Source of the DNA: a virus
Virus record (IMG/VR): IMGVR_UViG_3300030202_003502
Coordinates: 1 to 25,651 of that record
Length of the DNA: 25,651 nucleotides
Strand: one strand, 5' to 3'
The position numbers and the translations under genes are program-made. A model generated the notes under the pieces. That model was not told where the DNA came from, made no database searches, and saw only the letters and a program-made list of their open reading frames with translations. Position 1 is the first letter of the stretch. The number at the start of each line of letters is the position of its first letter. Below are positions 1 to 6,679 of the stretch, piece after piece.

Positions 1-403
1 AAATAAATCCTCCGTCTACAGTTCCACCTGATGGAATTACTTTATATGCATTAACATCTAATGTAGTATTTCCTGTTAAAATTAAGTCCCACCATTGTAA
101 AGTTGCTACCGAATTAGTTTGTATAGATTCTGAAATAGTTTTGTTTATTGCATATCTTAACGCTGCTTCAGTTGTTAAACTTTGACCTGTTGGTGTTTGG
201 GGATTATTTACATTTAAATTTTGCCATTCTAATTCAATAGCTGTATCATTTGCATATAACAATTTCATAGTTGTAAGTAAAAGAGAAAGAGTTTCTTCTC
301 CAACCTGTATACTTTTTGTTGTGAGTGAATATTCTAAAGATATAATGTTATTAGATGGTGCTAAGTATTGGTTGCCATCTACATTTAATATTTCTATATA
401 CAT
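1..403 (-). CDS. Partial hypothetical protein, possible virion component
   Basis: An ATG at 403 opens a frame that stays open to the window edge, giving 134 residues and no stop, so the C-terminus is missing. The protein begins MYIEILNVDG and is rich in Thr, Asn, Leu and Ser, with few charged residues and no signal peptide or membrane helix. A Trp-Trp pair (LQWWDLIL) sits near residue 104 and a Gly-rich turn (PSGGTVDGG) near the cut end. This composition is typical of beta-rich phage structural proteins, but I recognise no family. It starts 9 nt after the stop of the Nudix gene and is probably cotranscribed with it. The reading frame is well supported; the virion role is only a composition-based guess. 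Confidence 0.7.
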   Translation of the reverse strand, partial: MYIEILNVDGNQYLAPSNNIISLEYSLTTKSIQVGEETLSLLLTTMKLLYANDTAIELEWQNLNVNNPQTPTGQSLTTEAALRYAINKTISESIQTNSVATLQWWDLILTGNTTLDVNAYKVIPSGGTVDGGFI

Positions 404-412
404 TTGATTAAT

Positions 413-859
413 TTATTTTAAAAGTCCTTTATTTGCTAAGTTACTTATTACTGATATCTGAGATTTCATAACTCTTTTCATAGCTTCTTTATAGTCCATA
501 AAGCCAGCCCAGTCTATTTCTTCAACTTGCAATTGTCCTTTAGGAACTTTAAGTTCTTTTAAACCTAGTTGTGATAAATCATCTATTTTTACAATGTAAT
601 AATAAACAATCTTACTATACCCATGCTTTCGTGCGCTTACAACAAATGTATGTTCAGTTTTATCAATCATTGAAAATGGAATGTCTAGCCCTATCTCTTC
701 TTTAGTTTCTCTACGAGCAGTATCTAACCTTGATTCACCTTTATCAATTCCACCTTTAGGAATTCCATAAGACCCATACCACTTTCTCCCAGTAGTATGA
801 CCTAATAAAACTTTACCTTGATAAACTATTGCTAAACCTGCCGATTGTTTTGTTTCCAT
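413..859 (-). CDS. Nudix hydrolase
   Basis: This 148-residue protein is one compact Nudix domain. The Nudix box spans residues 36-58: G36, five residues, E42, seven residues, then R50-E51 and E54-E55 with G57-L58. Only the usual aliphatic position after RE is changed (Thr52). The E54/E55 metal ligands are intact, so hydrolysis of a nucleoside diphosphate linked to another group is likely. The substrate cannot be read from the sequence; phage Nudix proteins act on oxidised dNTPs, ADP-ribose derivatives, dinucleoside polyphosphates or RNA caps. It lies 3 nt after the lipoprotein gene and 9 nt before the partial gene at the left edge, so it appears to be part of an operon. The family call is firm, the substrate is open. 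Confidence 0.93.
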   Translation of the reverse strand: METKQSAGLAIVYQGKVLLGHTTGRKWYGSYGIPKGGIDKGESRLDTARRETKEEIGLDIPFSMIDKTEHTFVVSARKHGYSKIVYYYIVKIDDLSQLGLKELKVPKGQLQVEEIDWAGFMDYKEAMKRVMKSQISVISNLANKGLLK

Positions 860-862
860 ATT

Positions 863-1414
863 CTATTTATTCACCTTGATTAATATATCTATATCGTGCG
901 GAGCTTCTTCATCACCGCCAAAATAAGGATAGAGAAAATAATTATTTCCCGTGCCTCTACAATCTTTATCTAATTGAATTGTTTCGTTATCTATTGAAAG
1001 AAAGTAGTAATTATCATGTAGATAGATTTCATATGTATATGATTTATTTAATTCAACATTCATTATCTTCGCAAAATCAAATTCACCATCTTCATGTTTA
1101 AACCAATGTATTTCTAAATTTCCATTTATCCATCTCCAACCAAACCTAATTGAGTTTTCCATGTGGCGGTCTCCGCATGTACTTACACCAAAGAGTTTAT
1201 TAATGTCATATTGATTTTCTTCCTTTTGAGATGTATAGATGGCCGTGCTATCAAAAATAGCATTAAAGACTAAACTGTTGCCTTTGAATTTTTTATATGA
1301 AAATGTAGATCGGTGAGTTCCCTTTTTAATTGTATACTTCCTATAACCATTTTCGTCTACCTTTTTACAACCAAAGAGAAAACACATAAGTATCAATATT
1401 TTTATTTGTCCCAC
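863..1414 (-). CDS. Predicted lipoprotein
   Basis: This 183-residue protein opens with a short hydrophobic segment ending in a lipobox (LFGC, Cys16), so signal peptidase II processing and a lipid anchor are predicted. The start is probably GTG at 1414: the first ATG in frame (1387) would leave only six residues before the Cys, too short for a signal peptide. The mature part is beta-rich and has four more Cys after the lipidation region (KK follows Cys16; a TCGD and a KDCRG segment lie later). Aromatic residues are frequent (FGWRWINGN, YPYFGG), reminiscent of jelly-roll or lectin-like folds, but I recognise no family. It overlaps the preceding membrane-protein gene by 13 nt. Together with its two upstream neighbours it forms an envelope-directed group, possibly acting on the infected host's surface. 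Confidence 0.8.
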   Translation of the reverse strand: MGQIKILILMCFLFGCKKVDENGYRKYTIKKGTHRSTFSYKKFKGNSLVFNAIFDSTAIYTSQKEENQYDINKLFGVSTCGDRHMENSIRFGWRWINGNLEIHWFKHEDGEFDFAKIMNVELNKSYTYEIYLHDNYYFLSIDNETIQLDKDCRGTGNNYFLYPYFGGDEEAPHDIDILIKVNK

Positions 1415-1680
1415 CAGTTCATCTGTTTAAGCCTACGGTATATTGAATAAGGCTGTAAAATTATTCCTGCTAAAAAACCATACACTGCTATAAATGTTCC
1501 GATGACTGGCCAAATAGGTATCCAGCCTTCTACGTATTCTTTAATTACTGGACCTGGTACATAAAATGCCATAAAGATACCAAATAAGGTACCTATAACT
1601 TTTAATATTCCTCTACCATTTTTAAAATAGTGATCTCCAAAAACCCATTGGAAATAACTTGGTGCGTTTTCTTTTTTCAT
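1402..1680 (-). CDS. Small two-helix membrane protein
   Basis: This 92-residue protein has two predicted transmembrane stretches, roughly residues 24-44 (ILKVIGTLFGIFMAFYV region) and 56-77 (IWPVIGTFIAVYGFLAGII region). They are separated by a short loop with PGPVIKEYVEG, and the C-terminal tail is basic (YRRLKQMNWWDK). No signal peptide or catalytic motif is visible. It starts 2 nt after the stop of the secreted-protein gene and its end overlaps the lipoprotein gene by 13 nt, so the three are very probably translated from one message. Two helices with a basic tail would also fit a holin, but the neighbours do not form a lysis cassette, so I leave the function unknown. Confidence 0.75.
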   Translation of the reverse strand: MKKENAPSYFQWVFGDHYFKNGRGILKVIGTLFGIFMAFYVPGPVIKEYVEGWIPIWPVIGTFIAVYGFLAGIILQPYSIYRRLKQMNWWDK

Positions 1681-1682
1681 AT

Positions 1683-3233
1683 TTAGTTTTTTATTGATTT
1701 AGTTACTTCTCCGTTGTTCCAAATATTAATGTGTAAACCGCGAGTGTTTTCATTAATGTCTTGTCCCATTTGGTTTACTATTCTTACTATATTTATTTTA
1801 GATTCTTTAGGCTTTAGTGAGATAGCATTAAATTCTTCAAACATACCGTCATAATCAGTCTGTCTTAACTTGTAATAATTCCATCCTTGTAGAATGTTAT
1901 GATCAATTAATCTATATGTCATAAGTTGATTATTATTTCCTGCTCCATCAATTCTTTCTATTTCTGCCCATTCATATCCATCCGTTGAGTGATACATTGT
2001 AAAGTAATCATTATTTACTTGCGATGCGACTTCCCATTCAAGAACAGCATAAGGTGAAATATCATCCACCACTTCTCCAGTAAATGATAATAGAGTTATA
2101 GGTAATGCTCCTCCGCCTGATTGAAATAGGAATCTAATGTTAGGTCTTATACTTGACTGAGTTCCACTCCCTGTAGGATAGGCACCATCTGCGTATTTGT
2201 ATGCTCCTCTATTTGTGGATGTAGTATAATCAAATATTGGATATGGGTTAATATAACTCCCATCTCTATTTTCCATTTTTACAAAAAGATTATTTACATT
2301 ATTATAGTCAAAAGGTTGTTGAAGAGTTATTGTTGTCCAACCTGGAGTAAATGTAACCGAACCATCATAGACTAAAGTATATTCCGATACAGAAATTTCA
2401 GATGTTAAAGTTTCATCTGGGCTGCTTGGAAATGCAGAAGATGTTGTATGTCCTACATATATTTTTTGATTTGTTAGAGTAGAACTTGCAGGTGAAGCAG
2501 CATCTACATAAAATGAAAGAGTTTTAAGAGTACCTGTTTTATTTATTTCACTCTGAGTATATATCATACCAGACCAACTATAATCATAATAACCATAAGA
2601 TGGTATAAGAGAAGTGTTTGAAGTTCCTGTTCCTATTGTAGCCTGTTCATATCCTGCAGGCATTTCAGTTACAAGAATATTGTCTATCTTAGCACCATAG
2701 TCCCATGTCGCAGTATATCTAAAGTCAATAGAGTATTTTTCATTAGGTGTTACAGTTACCTCTCCACTATATGTCCCAGATCCTGATGCTCCAGTATTTA
2801 CCAATTCTTCTATTGCTGCTCCTGCTTCATTATATAGTTTAATAATTAATGTACTTCCTGTGTAGTCCGTAAAGGCCCAATCAAAAGATATATTTATTGA
2901 ACTTTGGGTTGCTGTAAATTCTTGAGTGGCAAAACTAATATCCTGTACACATGATGAACTTCCATAATCAACACTTGCATAATTTCCAGTTATGCTAGAG
3001 TTTGTACCATATCCTCCTGAAGAACCTACTCTCCAAATATCTGTTGATGCACAGCTGCTATGGGAGTTCCATTCGTATTTCCAAAGAGGGTCAGATGTTG
3101 TTGTTGAAGTTATATAACCTATTGGTGATGATTCAAAATCATTGGTATATAATGTTGTACTTTGAGAATATGCATTACATAGTATAATAAGATTAGTAAT
3201 ACACAATATAATAAGATTGGTAATTGTTTTCAT
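1683..3233 (-). CDS. Secreted protein resembling type IX secretion cargo
   Basis: This 516-residue protein has a Sec signal peptide (about residues 1-24, likely cut after NAYSQ). A first beta-sandwich-like region (about 27-190) has the look of a carbohydrate-binding or MAM-type module. A second region (about 195-370) resembles repeats common in flavobacterial surface proteins. Then comes the stretch starting PITLLSFTGEV, with WEVASQVNNDYF, HSTDGYEW and WNYYKLRQTDYDG, a pattern I know from the module just before Bacteroidota type IX sorting domains. The last ~40 residues (VRIVNQMGQDINENTRGL, then an NNGE turn and a Lys-rich end) fit a short type A sorting domain. The family knowledge is from memory; secretion through the host's type IX system is inferred. 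It heads an envelope-directed gene group and has a structured leader. Confidence 0.85.
   Translation of the reverse strand: MKTITNLIILCITNLIILCNAYSQSTTLYTNDFESSPIGYITSTTTSDPLWKYEWNSHSSCASTDIWRVGSSGGYGTNSSITGNYASVDYGSSSCVQDISFATQEFTATQSSINISFDWAFTDYTGSTLIIKLYNEAGAAIEELVNTGASGSGTYSGEVTVTPNEKYSIDFRYTATWDYGAKIDNILVTEMPAGYEQATIGTGTSNTSLIPSYGYYDYSWSGMIYTQSEINKTGTLKTLSFYVDAASPASSTLTNQKIYVGHTTSSAFPSSPDETLTSEISVSEYTLVYDGSVTFTPGWTTITLQQPFDYNNVNNLFVKMENRDGSYINPYPIFDYTTSTNRGAYKYADGAYPTGSGTQSSIRPNIRFLFQSGGGALPITLLSFTGEVVDDISPYAVLEWEVASQVNNDYFTMYHSTDGYEWAEIERIDGAGNNNQLMTYRLIDHNILQGWNYYKLRQTDYDGMFEEFNAISLKPKESKINIVRIVNQMGQDINENTRGLHINIWNNGEVTKSIKN
3177..3224 (-). repeat. 24-bp tandem duplication within a signal peptide
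   Basis: The stretch 3177-3200 is repeated as 3201-3224 with 21 of 24 positions identical. It is in frame and gives the repeated octapeptide TNLIILCI / TNLIILCN in the signal peptide of the secreted protein. The duplication lengthens the hydrophobic core. Confidence 0.85.
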
Positions 3234-3375
3234 AGCTTTGCTTTTTTAGGAGGGATATCCTAAAAGAAGCATAATGCTCACTTAACACACTAAGGGGAAA
3301 TTTCGTTTTATCGACTTATCTTCTGCTTCTTTTAATCACCCTTTATTTAATTATATATAGGAATCTCAAAATTGT
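3234..3375 (-). promoter_or_regulatory. Intergenic leader region with promoter-like AT stretch
   Basis: This 142-bp gap separates the envelope group from the upstream genes. It holds the hairpin described separately and, near 3342-3360, a minus-strand CTATATATAATTAAATAAAG stretch that resembles the TATAA-T-AATAAA motifs found before other genes in the window. A separate promoter for the envelope group is plausible. No further genes are visible in it. Confidence 0.4.
3240..3270 (-). promoter_or_regulatory. Leader hairpin next to the secreted-protein start codon
   Basis: On the minus strand GCTT-C-TTTTAGGA pairs with TCCTAAAAAAGC around a TATCCC loop, giving 12 base pairs with one bulged C. 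The base of the stem lies 6 nt before the ATG at 3233, so the hairpin could limit ribosome access. No U-tract follows it, which argues against an intrinsic terminator. An 8-codon frame (ATG at 3272, stop at 3246) lies in the same hairpin. The structure is seen in the sequence; the regulatory role is inferred. Confidence 0.5.
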
Positions 3376-3843
3376 TTAATGAACTTGCTTTGCTCCTAAA
3401 CTAATGAGTTTTTTAAGAGAAAATGATTTATGACCACCTATTGATTTTGAACCGGTAGCTTTTTCGTTAATTTCATCTAAAATATTTTCTGTCGGGATTG
3501 TATAAATTGATAAGATCTTTACTCCTTCGGTTACTAAGAAGTAACAGTTTTGAGTTTCTTTAATCTTATTCATTTTATTTTCAGAGAGCCAATGAAACTG
3601 AAATGATCCACCTTCTTTGGCTGCTTTATATTCAGTAGGGTATTCTACATTATTAATCATTTCATATGCATCAGCACCATAAGGTTTAGACGCCCAATCA
3701 TGACCTAACATATTTGCCGCATTCACTTCTATAAATTTTTTATTTCTAAAATAATCGCTAATGCCTAATTCATTTGCCATTTCTTCTATCTCTTCTAATT
3801 TTGTTTGCATATTATTTAAAAGAGTTTCTGCTGTTCGTATCAT
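3376..3843 (-). CDS. Hypothetical protein, possible PD-(D/E)XK-like nuclease
   Basis: This 155-residue protein starts with a helical segment (residues 1-40, LLNNMQTKLEEIEEMANELG) and continues into an alpha/beta region. The segment GADAYEMINNVEYPTEYKAA contains an Asp followed about 14 residues later by E-Y-K. This spacing is compatible with the D...ExK core of PD-(D/E)XK nucleases, and the following strand FQFHWLS and the NCYFLV strand also suit that fold. I cannot confirm it without a profile search. It is the first gene after the two UVR-motif proteins (11 nt after the stop at 3855) and is followed by a 142-bp gap before the secreted-protein gene. The gene is solid, the nuclease suggestion is weak to moderate. 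Confidence 0.75.
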   Translation of the reverse strand: MIRTAETLLNNMQTKLEEIEEMANELGISDYFRNKKFIEVNAANMLGHDWASKPYGADAYEMINNVEYPTEYKAAKEGGSFQFHWLSENKMNKIKETQNCYFLVTEGVKILSIYTIPTENILDEINEKATGSKSIGGHKSFSLKKLISLGAKQVH

Positions 3844-3854
3844 CTTATCTAGGT

Positions 3855-4160
3855 TTAATCGTTATTATTTTCTTTTGCTTCTTTTTCTAAAATACCAATC
3901 CACTTTCTTGCTTGCCCACAGAGTTCGTATTCTTCCATCTCTTCACATCTTCCTACATTTAGTTCTAATGCTTCAAGATATCCTCCCTTTTGGCAAGTTA
4001 TCTCCATGTTTAATTTTTTTAAAAAGCCAACATTAACTACGTCAACATCTGCTTCTAATCCGGCAATTACAGCCTTTACTGTGGCCAACGAAACTTCATG
4101 AGCTCTTAGCTTACATTCTTCTTCTAATTGGTCCATGTTATCTGAATTAAATTCTATCAT
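3855..4160 (-). CDS. Small protein with C-terminal UVR-like motif
   Basis: This 101-residue protein is mostly helical and acidic. Residues about 72-92 (CEEMEEYELCGQARKWIGIL) resemble the UVR motif, which forms a helical hairpin in UvrB, UvrC, McsA and ClpC and mediates protein contacts. Four Cys are present (in EECKL, ITCQKG, GRCEE and LCGQ), without a clean zinc-site spacing. The start at 4160 overlaps the end of the preceding gene (4147) by 14 nt. That preceding gene ends in the same motif, so the two may be diverged duplicates or partners. Function is unknown; contact with a Clp-type ATPase is only a speculation, prompted by the UVR-like linker in the phage ClpC-like protein. Confidence 0.75.
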   Translation of the reverse strand: MIEFNSDNMDQLEEECKLRAHEVSLATVKAVIAGLEADVDVVNVGFLKKLNMEITCQKGGYLEALELNVGRCEEMEEYELCGQARKWIGILEKEAKENNND

Positions 4161-4476
4161 TAAATTTTTGTTTTATTTGGTTACATATGTGGCACTTTTC
4201 GTATTCTTCCATTTCTACGAAAATCTTAATCATATTGTCGATCATATTATTTACGGCTTTCTTTGTTAAAGTTTTATCCGCTATTAAACAATTGATTTGT
4301 AACACAGCTTCATTAATATCTAATGTTTCAAAATCATCATAGAATTTTAAAGCCTGTTCTCTAGCCCATTCCTTTTTTTGTGATTCCATATCTTTCTGTG
4401 CATATATTTTTGCGATCTCATCGTCATCAAATTCTGAATCTTCGTCATTATCAAATTCCCAATCATTCGTGTTCAT
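4147..4476 (-). CDS. Small acidic protein with C-terminal UVR-like motif
   Basis: This 109-residue protein begins with a very acidic stretch (residues 3-21, rich in Asp and Glu). It continues as helices and ends with VEMEEYEKCHICNQIKQKF, which matches the UVR-like end of the next gene (EMEEYELC...). The CHIC pair adds two nearby Cys. No enzyme motif is present. It is the first gene after a 107-bp gap that contains one copy of the 39-bp promoter-like element, so it probably begins a transcription unit that continues through 3855 and 3376. The gene is supported by the overlap arrangement and the shared motif; the role is unknown. Confidence 0.75.
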   Translation of the reverse strand: MNTNDWEFDNDEDSEFDDDEIAKIYAQKDMESQKKEWAREQALKFYDDFETLDINEAVLQINCLIADKTLTKKAVNNMIDNMIKIFVEMEEYEKCHICNQIKQKFNDRI

Positions 4477-4494
4477 CTTACAATATATTTATTA

Positions 4495-4533
4495 TTCAAT
4501 TAAATAATAACAAGAATGAAATACTTCTGAAAG
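4495..4533 (-). promoter_or_regulatory. Promoter-like 39-bp element, copy A
   Basis: On the minus strand this reads CTTTCAGAAG, ten variable bases, then TTGTTATTATTTAATTGAA. It lies 18 bp before the ATG at 4476. It matches copy B (21152-21190) without gaps at 32 of 39 positions. The differences show no third-codon-position bias, so a DNA or RNA signal fits better than a coding remnant. Confidence 0.6.
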
Positions 4534-4583
4534 ATGATCACTGTACTTGTATAGATTGTAGTGATACATTTTAGGATATGAAA

Positions 4584-4916
4584 TTAATCTGCGAAAAACT
4601 TAAGTAGTGCAATAGAGATCCCTACCGCTGCCTGAACAATTAAGAATACTGTTACGGCTTGTGTCTTGAATGTCTTTAAATCAGAAACGTCTTTAATAGT
4701 TTCTTTAAGTTGAGTAGGTGATGCAACTTCATCAACGGCTTGTTTCCAAAGTCGAAGTTCTCTGTAATTTTCTTCTTTACCTTTTAATTCGACAATTTCT
4801 TTTTTAAGACTTTGGATCTCTGTATTTAAATTTGAGATTCCATCGTTAAGTCTTTCTAATTCGTTTATTACAAGTTTAGAATATTCATTCCATCCATTCT
4901 GTTTGCTATCCGACAT
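4584..4916 (-). CDS. Coiled-coil protein with C-terminal membrane helix (XhlA-like architecture)
   Basis: This 110-residue protein has a coiled coil at about residues 14-55 (repeating Leu/Ile at heptad spacing: INELERL, ISNLNTEIQSL, EIVEL). A charged linker follows, then a hydrophobic segment at about 86-107 (AVTVFLIVQAAVGISIALLKF) and a three-residue tail. An N-terminal coil with a C-terminal membrane helix is the layout of the XhlA family of phage lysis accessory proteins, and of some other tail-anchored proteins. The sequence is too generic to decide between them. Its ATG overlaps the stop of the PAS gene by one base (TAATG), so translation is probably coupled. Confidence 0.75.
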   Translation of the reverse strand: MSDSKQNGWNEYSKLVINELERLNDGISNLNTEIQSLKKEIVELKGKEENYRELRLWKQAVDEVASPTQLKETIKDVSDLKTFKTQAVTVFLIVQAAVGISIALLKFFAD

Positions 4917-5434
4917 TACAACATCTTTTTTATTTCACTCATCTTAGTATCGTTGCATCTTTCATTGCATGCGATGATTTTCTCTAACTCTTTAATCTTC
5001 TTTGCCTGTTCTATATAAGTCGTAATGTCAAAGGCACAACCTGTAACTCCGGTTATATTTCCTTTAAGGTCAATTAAAGGAGCACAGTGTGAATGCCATA
5101 CTCTACCTTCCCATTCAAAATCATACTCAACGGTAATTCCTTTTAGACATTCTTGATGTTTTTGGATAGGTAAAAGATTGGCATCTTCAGTTTCAAAATA
5201 TTCAAAAAGACTCTGTCCTACAACTTCATTATCAGTTTTACCTAATCTTTTTAAACCAGGTCCAGCAGATAAAGTAAATGTCATATCTGTATCCACAGCC
5301 CAGATGACCAAATCAGCTGGACAATTTTCAAATACTAATTTAATTAAACGATCCCTTTCCCAAAGTTCCGAATCTCTTTTAATTAAACTCTCCGTTAATT
5401 CTTTTAAATAGGATAGTTCATGGCTACCTGGCAT
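4916..5434 (-). CDS. PAS-domain protein
   Basis: This 172-residue protein has an N-terminal helix, a PAS domain at about residues 29-145 and a short C-terminal coil with Cys residues (IIACNERCND). The PAS fold is indicated by LVIWAVDTDMTF, an LGKTDNEVVGQSLFEYF segment like the 'G...e.iG.s..d.f' signature, and a PAC-like end (GCAFDITTYIEQ). No kinase, cyclase or DNA-binding domain is attached, so any signal must pass through protein contact or oligomerisation. PAS domains bind small ligands, haem or flavin; no ligand is evident here. It is translationally coupled (TAATG) to the coiled-coil membrane protein downstream, hinting that the two work together. Confidence 0.85.
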   Translation of the reverse strand: MPGSHELSYLKELTESLIKRDSELWERDRLIKLVFENCPADLVIWAVDTDMTFTLSAGPGLKRLGKTDNEVVGQSLFEYFETEDANLLPIQKHQECLKGITVEYDFEWEGRVWHSHCAPLIDLKGNITGVTGCAFDITTYIEQAKKIKELEKIIACNERCNDTKMSEIKKML

Positions 5435-5444
5435 AAAAATTATA

Positions 5445-5648
5445 TTATTTTCTTTTAGGTAATTTATTTATTCTTTTGACAGTAGTCTTTTTTTCTGTAT
5501 CTGCTGTCTTATTCCATAGATCTCGAATAGATTGCCTAGTAGTCTTTGGGCTTGATGAATTATCTTGTGCAGTTTTTCTCTGATTAGATTCTGCTATTCT
5601 ATTTCTATTTCCTTTGTTTTTATTACAACCACATCCCATAATTACCAT
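5445..5648 (-). CDS. Small basic protein with Cys-rich N-terminus
   Basis: This 67-residue protein is strongly basic and low in hydrophobic residues after an N-terminal MGCGCNKNKGNRNR. The ATG at 5648 would overlap the stop of the preceding gene and give MVIMGCGC. The ATG at 5639 gives a protein starting MGCGC with no overlap; I consider that start slightly more likely. The protein looks disordered and could bind nucleic acid or a metal, but I recognise no family. The stop is 10 nt before the PAS gene. Confidence 0.65.
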   Translation of the reverse strand: MVIMGCGCNKNKGNRNRIAESNQRKTAQDNSSSPKTTRQSIRDLWNKTADTEKKTTVKRINKLPKRK

Positions 5649-5845
5649 TTATTTTTAGGACATCTTTCAGTATCCCATCTTGCCTTTTTATGAAGTATAC
5701 ATCCACAATTAGAACATATGTCAATTTCCCTATCTTCGCAATTATGACATTCAATTAATCTATTTACATAATCTTCAAAGGAAACTTCTTTCCCCCATAG
5801 TAAATACTTAATATATGCTTTTATGAATCTAAATACTCTGTTCAT
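5642..5845 (-). CDS. Small zinc-binding protein (DUF6171-like Cys pattern)
   Basis: This 67-residue protein has a basic, partly hydrophobic N-terminus (residues 1-18) followed by six Cys at 33, 36, 44, 47, 49 and 62. They are arranged CxxC, CxxCxC and a final CP near the C-terminus (RCPKNKW). The pattern 'CSNCGCILHKK ... CPKNKW' is one I know from small phage and bacterial zinc-ribbon proteins such as DUF6171; the name is from memory. Two Zn sites or one Zn ribbon are likely. It ends 7 nt inside the next small gene if that one starts at 5648. Function is unknown. Confidence 0.8.
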   Translation of the reverse strand: MNRVFRFIKAYIKYLLWGKEVSFEDYVNRLIECHNCEDREIDICSNCGCILHKKARWDTERCPKNKW

Positions 5846-5878
5846 ATATTATTTATATGAGGAAGAATAATTGAATTT

Positions 5879-6679
5879 TTAGCAGGCTCCTGCTGTATTG
5901 AATTCTAAGGATGGGTCTGTAGTTTCTAAAGATAAGTTAAAGTTTACCATCATAGGTGTTGATAGTGATACACTTCTTTTTCTATTTGGATTAGCACTAT
6001 TAATAACTTGAACAACTACCATAATCATATCCTCTGTGCCTAAACTATATCCTAATATGTCAATTAAATCAATTTCAAAATTCATACACCCTATTCCTGT
6101 CGAAGAACCCACACCTGCACTATTTACTAGAGTTGAATATACACCTAGACATGTTGGAATAAGTGGTGTTAAAGCAGGAGAAGTGTTAACATTGTCTAAA
6201 CATGGGTAGTGGTAAATGTAAATATTAGTGTAATGATTATTTGGAGGAACCCCTATATGGCCATTAAAATAAATTTTGGTTACATTACTATAAGGTATAG
6301 GTCTTAATGAACCTCTTTCTGTTGCCCAATCAAAAGAAGAAAAGTTAAGTAGGTTAAGAGTCCATTGAGGCGTGTTCCAATTTGCATAAGCACTAAAACC
6401 TTCAATTGGTCCTCCATAGTATGTATTTTTACTAGTGACCGCACCACCACCTATTTGATGAGATTCTGTTAACCAAGTTTTAATTTGTGGAATTAATTTA
6501 TTTTCCCATTGCTTAGTAACTTCATTGTAAACTAATTGTTCACCTTCCTGTGGGTCTACAATTAATACATCATCGTTATCATTGAGTTCAAGAGGACCAC
6601 TCAACCAAACATTTTCGGTATTATTTCCATTATTGCTTAATAAAGGTGGATATACTTTATACTTTTTTCTCTTGATCAT
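5879..6679 (-). CDS. Putative virion surface or tail-fibre-like protein
   Basis: This 266-residue protein starts with a basic segment (MIKRKKYKVYPPLL). It then has a short 'DDVLIVDPQEGEQLVYNEVTKQWEN' type segment at about residues 35-60, a form common at the junction between trunk and tip in phage fibre or appendage proteins ('LVYN..T..W.N'). The rest is beta-rich, with many Asn, Thr, Tyr and Ser and no signal peptide, fitting a receptor-binding or decoration domain. It overlaps the ClpC-like gene by 23 nt. I do not recognise the C-terminal family. The structural role is inferred from composition and the junction motif. Confidence 0.72.
   Translation of the reverse strand: MIKRKKYKVYPPLLSNNGNNTENVWLSGPLELNDNDDVLIVDPQEGEQLVYNEVTKQWENKLIPQIKTWLTESHQIGGGAVTSKNTYYGGPIEGFSAYANWNTPQWTLNLLNFSSFDWATERGSLRPIPYSNVTKIYFNGHIGVPPNNHYTNIYIYHYPCLDNVNTSPALTPLIPTCLGVYSTLVNSAGVGSSTGIGCMNFEIDLIDILGYSLGTEDMIMVVVQVINSANPNRKRSVSLSTPMMVNFNLSLETTDPSLEFNTAGAC

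Noticed and set aside
4537-4565. Inverted repeat ATCACT/AGTGAT as a terminator after the coiled-coil gene
   Set aside because: Only 6 bp of stem with a 17-nt loop and no T-run; probably chance in AT-rich DNA.
4492-4569. A 25-codon frame on the minus strand (MYHYNLYKYSDHLSEVF...) covering copy A of the 39-bp element
   Set aside because: The corresponding frame of copy B has no start codon and runs into the next gene out of frame. Base changes do not favour third positions, so the similarity is better explained as a DNA signal.
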